64,000 nucleotides of DNA, taken from positions 596,800 to 660,799 of the forward strand of contig CAUJNA010003240.1 in NCBI GenBank assembly GCA_963377175.1, given 5' to 3'. The DNA is from Effrenium voratum (taxonomy: Eukaryota; Sar; Dinophyceae; Suessiales; Symbiodiniaceae). The position numbers were made by a program, and so were the translations under genes. A model generated the notes under the pieces. It did no database searches, was not told the origin of the DNA, and worked only from the letters and a program-made list of their open reading frames with translations. Below, piece by piece: positions 38,040 to 64,000 of the stretch; position 1 is the stretch's first letter; each line of letters begins with the position of its first letter.

Positions 38040-41000
38040 GCCTGCGTCGCCTGCTGCTCCGGCGTCGAAATCACCAGCGCTAACCCGGCTGGCCGCGGCT
38101 CGGCCGGATTTCGGTTGGATCCAGTCGAATGGAAGGTGAAGTACAGTGAGCCTTGGGCCTATTTTACTTGCCAGAGTTCCAAGGCTGCAGTTCCCGTGGC
38201 TCCGCTGCCCCCTGCAGTCGCCAAAGCGGCCCCTGCGGCTGCGGCCCCCGCGGCTGCGGCCGCGGCAAAGGCGGCCCCGGCCGCGGCTGCGGCTGCTGCC
38301 AGCGCAGCGAGCGCCGCGAGCGCGGCGCACGGGCAGAACGCCACCACAGCGGCGCATGCTGCACTTGCGTGCAAAACAGCGGAGCCGGGTGACAAGTGCT
38401 ACAAGGAGCGGTGAGCGAACATGAAACATGCATTTGCTTGGTTTGCTGAGCAGGGCCTATGAGTGAGCAGGCTTGGTTGGTGAGCACCTTGGGCTATTGT
38501 TCATAGTTGTGATACCTGAATTTTTGCAAGCCGTGCTTTGCCGAGTCTGTTTGAACCAAACTCCCCAGCAACAATTCGACAGCTCTGTGTTTGAAGAATT
38601 CAATTCACGTCACGGTTGAAGGCGCTTCATTGCGTAACAAGCCAAAAGGAGCATCATAGTGATGGTGGGGCTCAGACGGTAGTGACGGCAACCGCACTGG
38701 CGAGAGGATGGATTGAGAATTACTTAATGCATATGAATCCAGGCATGACTATGGCAATGCTACCCATGATGTTGACGATAACAGCAATCACGACGACTGG
38801 GATCACGACGACCGGGCTGATGATGGTGCTGGTTGTGATGGTGGTGTTCATGATGGTGTTCCCGATGGTGACGGCTGTGATCGTCATAATTGTGATGAGA
38901 ACTACTGCAGTCACGGGCGCAGTGGTTGTGCAGAATTCGTTTGTTGCTGGATACATTGAAAGGCAAGGGAGGACCCTGTACATGTTGACAAGCACCACGT
39001 GCATACACTCGCCCACTTTACCGCAAACAACAATGAGCACAGACACACCTCTAATTGTGCAGGCAGTGCTGTGGGCAAAGTGGATTCTTGGCCGCACTGC
39101 ACATTTGGCTATGAAGTTCAATGGGGAATCCCACCAAAGGTTTCTTATTTGAAACTCATACCAACTCATCCCCATCATTAGCATGTTTGGAGTGCAGTTC
39201 GTTTGGTAAGAAAGCGCAAAGCCGAGGATTGGCCTGGTGGAGCATCCAGACTGGTATCCAGGGTTGAAGCGTGCAACTGCCAACCGGCTGGCCATTCAGG
39301 ACCGTCCCAGTGCTCGTGAAGTGGGACCCGTTCGCTCCACTCTTCCTTTGGGTTTAGACCCAACACCAGGTCCGAGGTCGCAAAAACCTGGAGGATATGG
39401 ACCCTCTAAAATGGGCGGTTTTCCTTTTCAGCCAAACCCAAAAAGCGTATCTTTTAAAAGGACACCCCATAGTTCAAATGTTCCTTTCAGTCCAGTTTTC
39501 ACATTGAGCTCATCTCTGGCGCGTAACTTGCGTGAGTTTTCTCCTGGGGTGGTTGGTGCAATGTAGGGAGCTCTGTTGACATTCGCGTGCTTCGACATAT
39601 TTTGGTGATTAGCACATCCCATGGAAAAGCGCAAGAAGCAACGGAAGCAGAAAGGGCCCAGACTCTTTGGCCACGAGCTGTGCCAGGCCTGGTTGGCTGA
39701 CCACAAGCAAGGACCGAGTGGGTGACATGCGCAGTTTTGATACTCGTTGCCAGCAAAAGCGTGAGGAATCCATTGCCCTTGGGCATATATGCAAGGTTTA
39801 GTCCAGCTGAGTTGGCTCATTGGTACACTACCTTTAGCGTCCAGTCTCTTGAGCAGCTGCTTTTGGCGGTTGCCGTTAGCCCGATCCTCAATTCTTGCAA
39901 CATCTTGTCCGGTTCGCATTTTTTTTGGGGGTGCGGCACTGACTCTTGAGTTGTTTCCCAAAGACCAACTCTCCAGAAAACGACACCTCGCATCATGCGG
40001 ATATCTGCGGATGGCCGGCCAGTGCCAGGTGAGTCACGGCTTGAGACTTTTTGCCCTTTGATGCGAGGGTAGTTTTGGAAGGACACACCAAAATGGCCGT
40101 GGGTGCCCCGCTTGCGAGACAGTGAACTACCGAGGTCACGAGCTGTGAGCAACGCTCCAAAACCCCAAACCATTGGCCATTTTGGTAGCGCACCCACCTC
40201 ATTTGACGTCGATTAATTTCAGCTTGATGTTTTTGCTTGTGAGGCAGGGAACAACCTCATTCTGCAAACTTGCTCTGCTTGAATGAAGCATGCATAGGCA
40301 ATGACCTCTCACATGCAGCCCTTGGCTCGTGCGCCGGATTCATTTCTTTACATCTTTTGGCAGTTAAAAGCCGATGGCCGGCATGTAGAAGAGCTCCGGG
40401 GCAAACTTGCAGTTTGGTGACAAGAAGCTGCTTGTTCCCGGGAGCGTCCACTTCGGGACGAAGCCCTCCAAGATGGACAGTGCCAGGAATAGAGCCCTAA
40501 GTTCACCGCGGCTGCAACGCGACAAATAGGGTAGGCTAGCTCTGGTCCTCCTACCGGGTTTTTCGGTTTATGAGGGTTGTAGTAAGACCTATATTATATG
40601 GGGTATGTGTCGAAATTAGGGGTCCCCCCCCCAAAATGACCAACCTTGAAACGAGTACCCTCAACAAACGCAAGCAACCTTTATATCTTGATGGAACCAA
40701 ACGTCTCGGGTTTTGGGCTTTGGGCGCGACTCATCGGCTTCGCAGGAGATTGCCCCAAGCCCTGCAAAGACACCACGTCTTTCCCGCTGCCCCCTGCGGC
40801 AGCTCGGCATATTGACATGTGTGTGTGTGTGTGCTTTTGGGTCCTCAACGTTGTGGTTTTAAGGGAGACCCCAAGGAAGCCAATCATTTGAGGGAACCGA
40901 TTCCTATTTTGACATCTTCGTGGAGCACGAACACGGGATCCCACGGCGACTTTTGGGAGTGTGATCGGTGCCCGTCACGCACCGATGTGGATGAAGCACT

Positions 41001-44000
41001 GGCACGGGGGCTGAAACGCTAAGCACGGATACCTTTTTTTTACCCGCGAACATAGGGCGCAATCTGAAATTGCCACTTGGAGCGGCAGTTACTCACCAAA
41101 TATCCAGTGGGACTCACTTTTAGCACAGCCGTCCGGTGGAGAGGGAAAGACGGCCATATTGCATTGGCCAAGGGGCTAGACTTGGCAGTGGGGGAAACCA
41201 AAAAGCGCAAGGAAACCCGAAATGCACCTTGTTCGGGGTATCCAGATCTGGGATGCCGCTCCTGTTCTCGGCAGGGCAAAGGCTCGCCCACGCTCTTCTG
41301 CTTCTCCGTGGCGCGGCAGGGGCCTGTGCCTTGCCTAAGCGAGCCTTCAAAGGGTCAACTTCCGGGTGCAGTCCCCAAGTTATCCAAAAAAGAAGCTGAA
41401 AGGGAAGCCACCTGCCAAGGGTAAACGGTCACTTGAAGGGACCCAGCGCTAGGCAGCTGCGGGAGTGGAAGTGACTGTGTGTGTGTGTGTGTTTGTTGTG
41501 TTTCGGTCCCCTCGCATCCATGAAAACCTGACAAGAAGCGATCAGGCTTGGACCATTCTCCTCTAGCAGAAGGGACTTAGCCTCTGGTCAGTTCCATGTT
41601 GTGGACGGCAGTTCGAGCTGGGCTTGCAGGGACGAATCCGGAAGCAGCAAGGTGGGGGGGGGGTGGTGTTCTTGGTTTTATCCCAGTTGACGCACCCGAA
41701 AGAGATCCTTAAGACCTTTTCTGGGAATGCTTGGGGTGCCTTTGCTTTTCCTCCCAATTGCCTCCCACTCAGGAGATGGACACGATGTTCATGCAGCGTC
41801 AGATTGGATCTGGCATTTTTGGGTGCGATGGCTATGCAGCCACTCGACAGTTAGATTGTCAACCACCCACGTTCTTGCACTGGCATGGTGTTGTTTGCGC
41901 TGCACGTCTTCTATCAAAATTGAAATGGGGTCGTGCGTGGGGTGAGTGTGTGGTGACCTAGAATTTGCATTGTCTAGGTGTACAGTGATGTTTCGGTCGA
42001 TATCGACGGCTACAAGACGCCACTTGGCAGATTGCCCTGGTCGCTGATTACAACCGTTTCGATACGACATGATGTTGTCAGATGAAAACGGTGAGCGCTG
42101 TGTTGGCTGAGCTTGCAGTATTTGACCAAGGATACTCATTCCATCGACAGCATCCGGTGTCAGTACTGACAAGACGGCTGCAAATTCCCAAGTGTTCATG
42201 AACACTTGGATGTCGCTTCTGACGCGCGGGTTTGCATTCAGAGGGAAGGCGTGGGGTGGGTGTTGCCGTGGTGACGGAGCTAGTGCAAGAGGCCAATGTC
42301 TCGCGATCAAATCGGAGCAAACCGTAGCCGGAAAGCGCCGGTGAGCTCAATAATAGAGTCCTTTGACGACCCCTCTTCGCCTTGGAGGCCTATGGCAAAG
42401 ATATTTCGACCAGTGAGTTAGCCTATTTCAAAGATATGTTGGGATTTCTGGTGCGGTTTCCAGGTTCGTGCTTCGCGCGTCCAGCCTGTGTTTTTTTTGG
42501 CAGGTGATGATGTGTTGCCGGCCAGTGTGTGGCGGTGTTGGCTGTACGAGTTGCGTGTTGGGTTTTGTGTAGTGTGATAATGCCTGCTGTGACTCGCGAG
42601 TAAGTAGCGATCAAGAGGGCTTGCAATTTGGTGGTTCTTTTGGGAAGACGGGCAACTTTTGAGGTGAGTGAAACAGCTGTCGGGTTTCTTCTGGCTCCCC
42701 CCTGGGCTGTTTTTCAATACCAAGGACGGGGACCAAATGGTACGACCACGACTTCATTGCCAAGGCCTGGGTGACTGACCGGCAGCCTGGGCGCCTGAGT
42801 GAACGCGGCGTTTTTAGTCCCGGAAGTTGGAGGCACACATCTGATGTTCGAGCGGCGCAGTCTGATTTTTTGGCTGCGGCGCAAATGGATTTCAGCATTC
42901 TCGATCTCGCAAGGTGGACCCCGACTGTGTGTTTTTCCCGGCGAGATTGCGAGGGCATGCCGCGCCTTACACAGGCCAGAACGTCTTTTTCCTGCCTCTT
43001 GGTCGAGTATGGACGCTGCAGGGTGTTTTTGTTTTCTTGTGCTCTTCTGAAGTTGGTCCCCTTCTTGGGTTTACATTCAGAAGAAACCAAGAGAAAATAT
43101 TTATGTTTGGGGCCCACCATATGGAGAGCGACCCAGTTCCATGACATGTTCGGCAGGGTTTCTGGTAGGACAAGTGCGCCACACTCCAGCCCAGGAACTG
43201 TGGAAAGTACATTCCCGAGCCTTGGCACAACGTATTTTGATGCTGTTTGTAGCTGATGGCATGGGGAAGGTCGAAAAGCTTTTGTTTACCTGATGTTCAG
43301 TACTTGTCGAGGTTGAGCTGAGCAAACAGTTGATTCATCGTTGCCTGTTTGCCTTCTCTTGGTCAAGTTTTGTCGACGGTCCGATTCCCTCCGCAAAGCT
43401 CAACCTGCAACCGAGGTCACAATGTACGGAGCGCTCGAGGTTTTCTCCAAGTCTGCCCTTGGCGCCTATTTGTCAGCGCACCAAAGGCGGGATGTTCGAT
43501 TAGCAGATGCTGCATGGTCAAACGACCTCTTGATGTGCGGTGGGGATTTAGGCGTCCTTTCAACGCAATCATGACCATGGCCCAGCAGAGTTTTGACTAT
43601 GGCACAGCGTTTTCCTTTTTTGTGAGGCCGGTTTCTTTTGGCAGGTGCGAGCAGCAGTTCCCCTTCAATGCGTGGGGGGAGGACAAGTACATGACCAATT
43701 GCTTGGAGAGCCTCGGTTCTCGAACAGCCGCTTGGAGGAAGAAAGTAGGCTTGAAGTGTTCCTTTTGAGGAACGTATCCCCGTTTGAGGCGAGAGAGGGA
43801 AACCAAAAGGTCACTCGCAGTTTTTTTTGTTGGTTTGCGGGGTCTTCTTTCGAGAGTGGTCCATCTCCGGGCAAGCGGATTTGAGTGTGCAAGAAAACAA
43901 TGCCTTGCAAGGATAGTTGTCGGACTGGAACTTATCAAAGGACACCGAAGGTGTCCCTTTTCAGGTCTCTTTTGAAGAGACCCAAGTTGCCAACGGTTCA

Positions 44001-44845
44001 ACGGGGGTGACTCAATTTCCCTTCTTCGGACCTCCAAAAGTGGCAGTTTCAATGAAACCCACCAGTAAATTGCGACTTAAGGGGAAATCCAGTGTTTGTT
44101 CGGCGCTACCTGGTACAGACGCCTGAGAGGCCTGAACGAATGGCGTGCTGAAATGTTCTCATGAATCTCACAGATCGATTCAGTTAAGAAGCGCTTTTGC
44201 TTCTTGAGATCAGATCATTCCTAAATCAGTTTGACGGATATTATGGGTATGGGTCAAAAGTAAACAACCAGGGGACCACAGGTTTCAGTCCGTGTTCCCA
44301 TTTACCAGGGTTCCATTTTGGGTAATTGGGACCCAACTGCAAAGCCGGGCCAAGTGTCTAAAATGGGGCCCTGGGTAAACCCCTGCCTTGATGGGTGTTC
44401 AACCCCTGCCCTTGGTAAACTGGGACCTGGGATTCAAGGAGCATCCGCCATGTTCTGAAGAGATCCCCTGGGACAGGAAAAATCATCCGACGCCTCCGAT
44501 CGCAGGTCACCGCCTTGCAGAACTTTCTGCACGATGAGAGGTGCTGGGGCGTGGACTGCGGCAACAAGCCGCCGGTCCGAATGTCGGAAGGGGGGGCTCG
44601 GGCCGGAACACCTGCAATGATCCGGGCTTCCTCCAAAATCTAGTGGGAGCAGTAAAACGTCAACAGGCCCCCCCGTTTTGTTCTTCAACTGATATATTGA
44701 TGGAGCAGAATCAGCAAGTCCCAACCATGGCAGATTTGTTTCTAGCGCATGCGGCTTGAGTCTCGAGTGTCTCGAGTTCAGGGCGGCGGTGGCCTTCCAC
44801 TCCTTCAAGAAGGTCAACACCTGGTACAACTGCTGGCTTCTTTCG
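38040..44845 (+). CDS. Intron-rich host gene; fringe-like glycosyltransferase-type protein family (tentative)
   Basis: Short + strand exons can be recognised in order: an Ala-rich first exon ending ACKTAEPGDKCYKE (to 38410, before GTGAGC); AVLWAKW (39063, after GTGCAG); EHPDWYPGL (about 39240); PTLFCFSVARQG (about 41286); MQRQIGSGIFGCDGYA (about 41791); VYSDVSVDIDGYKT (about 41979); TDKTAANSQVFMNTWMSL (about 42160); KWYDHDFIAKAWVT (about 42748); KVDPDCVFFPARLRGH (about 42914); MYGALEVFSKSALGAYLSAH (about 43422); CEQQFPFNAWGEDKYMTNCL (43646-43710); AVAFHSFKKVNTWYNCW (about 44783). From memory these match a multi-copy dinoflagellate/diatom family with a CYKxxxWA...HPEWYPGL domain. The later 'VDPDxVFFPxRL', 'GxxEVFS' and 'WGEDxxMxxC' blocks recall GT31/fringe enzymes (acidic motif, then an E-D near the end). 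Exact splice sites are not all resolved. Confidence 0.5.
44243..44335 (+). mobile_element. MITE/introner-like element, copy 1 (right end decayed)
   Basis: Begins TTATGGGTATGGGTCAAAAG and contains CCATTTACCAGGGTTCCATT followed by TTGGGTAATTGGGACCC. The same internal block occurs in the copy at 63098-63210. It lies in an intron of the first host gene. Confidence 0.55.
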
Positions 44846-47145
44846 AACCACGATGGATACTGAGCAGAGCGTTAGCGCCGATCGCGCTTGTTTCTGGAGG
44901 AAGCGCGCCCATGTCCCTTGGAAGCGTCATTTTTTGTTGCTTTTCTCGTAGCCTCCGGGAAAAGCCGATCGACATCTCACCTTGCACCAGTGTGTGGCAT
45001 CCTGCGGCTGCCCCATTTTTTTTCCCCCGGACGCATTCTTCGTGCTTTGGTGGGCCTTGTTTCCTCCAAGGGATCTTGCTTGCGCCCCGTAGAAGTAATT
45101 GTCGTGATAGACTTTGACCGCTGGGATGCCTTGCAAATGTCACCTGAGTGTCATGTGACATCGAAAAGCCGGGTTCTGGTCTGTGTTTTTTCGAGTCGAG
45201 CGAGCAGAAGCCGCCAACGACTGCATCAGCCCACGTGCTCCAACTCTGGCAGACTGAGGACAAGTGTGATCACAGAAATGTGGGCTTGTCGTTTTTCTTT
45301 TCTTCTTCTTCGAGTCACAAGGCTACGCTCCTTTGCGCGCCGAGGGGCATGGATCGCAAGCCGGAGACCGGAAGCCCAGATCAGCCTCCGGGCTTGGGCC
45401 AATCCCGAGCGAGCGCCGAGCGCTGCCTGTGCGAGGCCACTTCAGCAGCCGAGCTGGCTGAAAGTCAAAGTCGATGCTTCCCGCAGATGGTTCACTTGAA
45501 TTTGACTGAGAGGACTCAGAGAACGGTGTCCGAAGCATGCGAGAGTCAAGTCGCAGTGACAAGAGGGGCTTCAGGGGCCCAGATCTCGCGACTTGCTGAT
45601 GGACACCGGAAGGGAGGCGCACCTCTCGCGGAGTCAGGCTTCTCCAGCCACAGCCAGGCTGGAAAAGTCTTTCCGCTGAAATTCTCAGCTTAGTAGGTCT
45701 GTCATTTCCTGGAATTGCTCCCAAAGCCCTGTTGATGCGACAAAGGAGTAGTTGGGCGTGCACCAGAGCAAGCATCATAGAAGTGGAAAGAAGGCCTTCG
45801 TAAGACAGCGGACTTCCAGACCCTTCTGTCAGCTGCTGTGATTTTTGCAGAGAGGGTAGCAAGGGTCCCAACATTTCCCTTTCATACCCTTTTGGGCCTT
45901 TTCAAGGTGAAGTTTTTCGTGGTGGGTGATGTTTATATTATACTTGTTGGGAATCGGTGGGGAATCGACCCGGGTAAAGCGATTTGGACCATTCCAGGCA
46001 CGGGCCAAGTTTCACAAGGGCTTGCCTGTCAGGAACCCAGCCCGATCGCCGTGGGCTCCCTGTGACAGCGCATACTGATGGAGAAAAGCGGGCGGGGTGA
46101 GGCATGCGGTAGCGGTCCTTTGGGGCTTGGAGGCCCATTGGAGGCTTGGAGGCAAGCCAGGGAGTACCATCACAAACCCATTCTCAGTCCGCGCCTGCAA
46201 TTTTTGTCCTTTTGCTCTGTGAAGCAACTCAAGGGGAATTCCTCGTGAAGCTGTTCGATCCACCGTCAGAGACGTGGCAGGTACAAGTGAAAACAAGGTG
46301 CGCTGAGAGCTGATACACCCACCTAAGGTGCATCCTAAAGGCAACATGCAAGCAGCAATCAGCATACACCACGCACACGCACACGCACACATGCGCACGC
46401 GCACACACACACACACACACAGACACACACACACACACACGCACACACACACACACACACATTGGCAGCTTGTTATGCACCCACGGCATACTCCCAAACT
46501 GCACCGCTTAGCACTGTGCTACATGATGATTTGACAGACGCTGCTTAGTGGCGATGGAGCATGGCGCTACTTTGCAGCAAGATGGTCCTATGGTCAGTGC
46601 ATGGTGTTCAAAGAGGAACATTTAGGGTCGTGATTGTTTGAGGGTACCCTTTCAATAGCCAAAGGAGCCTATTTTGTGACGTACCCGTTTGGAGTGCAAA
46701 CAACCAAACACATGCCCCCTTGGGCAAGTGAGAATCGCCTTTCAATGACACTCGCTGGCGGTGGACAACGTGTCTTTCAGCGTGAGCTCTCTTGAGAAAG
46801 TCTCACGTCATTCTTTGCGGACATGAGTTCCGCTCTTCGCGCCTAATTCGCCCAAGGACGGCTGAGGGGAGCTTTTCCATCGAGGCTTGGGAGTTGTGAA
46901 GTTGAACAATGCCACCGGTGTTTCTCGAAAAGTTGGGACCCCTTCGCATTCCAAACAGAGGTCCCCGATTTTGAACCCCCCCCTCGTTTTATTTTCTTTC
47001 AACCATGTGGTTTTTCTTTCTCAATGCGGTTTCCGGTTCAGGTACCTCTTATTCGTTGTTTGGATGGGTGGTTTCGTGATTTGAACTGGTTCTTGCAGAG
47101 TACATTCGAAACTGGCCTGACCCCCCAAACCACCGGGCTCCAAAC
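44846..47145. other. Intergenic or intronic; (CA)n at 46364-46461
   Basis: Open frames on both strands, including a 183-codon minus frame at 45323-45874, show no motif. The only clear structure is the interrupted CA tract. The boundary between the two host genes lies in this interval. Confidence 0.5.
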
Positions 47146-47149
47146 CACC

Positions 47150-63980
<16,831 letters not shown>

Positions 63981-64000
63981 GGACTTTAACTTTTTGCCAA

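Noticed and set aside
38720..39295. 191-codon minus ORF rich in T and I
   Set aside because: Lies over a GACGAC/ATGATG-like low-complexity stretch and overlaps recognisable + strand exons.
45323..45874. 183-codon minus ORF
   Set aside because: No motif, no neighbours in the same sense, in a region of unremarkable composition between two + strand genes.

Overview
The window reads as nuclear DNA of a protist, most likely a dinoflagellate. Three things point that way: interstitial CCCTAAA (TTTAGGG-type) telomere repeats at 33652-33709; genes on the right split into many exons of about 40-120 bp lost among long, repeat-filled introns; and very low gene density with abundant microsatellites. The host assignment is inference. 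No rRNA or clear functional tRNA was seen.

Left half (about 1-36.2 kb): an island of virus-like and transposon-like genes, most of them broken. A ~750-bp inverted repeat (990-1728 and 33814-34575) brackets 33 kb. In or beside it are an A32-like packaging ATPase in two damaged copies, a short ORF resembling the N-terminus of Polinton-type minor capsid proteins, two decayed copies of an SSB-like gene of the NCLDV type, a D5-like SF3 helicase split by an inverted insert plus a second partial copy of its N-terminus, a retroviral-type (RVE) integrase, a tail-fibre-like protein with a C-terminal S74 chaperone domain, a Crinkler/RHS-type NTPase-nuclease, a Helitron-like Rep/Pif1 protein, and just outside the right arm a decayed Tpt1/KptA-like gene. 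The set resembles a Polinton or Polinton-like virus fossil with a nested Helitron. I found no major capsid protein, maturation protease or family B DNA polymerase, so the element is incomplete. Several minus-strand genes share a CCTATAAGAAAAG-like box just upstream of the start.

Repeats dominate the left half: dispersed GGGACCCCA/GGGTCCCTG 9-mers (nine clusters), an 80-bp AT-rich tandem repeat (4970-5460), two arrays of 15-nt hairpins (13143-13285, 13463-13585), a 547-bp tandem duplication (15302-16200), a 48-bp repeat (20797-20995), and a 3-kb array of more than 30 double-palindrome units (30390-33370) lying between the Helitron-like gene and the telomeric repeat.

Right half (about 38-64 kb, + strand): two intron-rich host genes. 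The first (38.0-44.8 kb) has short exons of a secreted or glycosyltransferase-like protein family that I recognise as common in dinoflagellates but cannot name firmly. The second (about 47.1 kb to beyond the window) is collinear with COG4, a subunit of the conserved oligomeric Golgi complex. Introns carry microsatellites, and three related ~100-bp elements (two with clear terminal inverted repeats, all of them in the right half) look like MITEs or introners.
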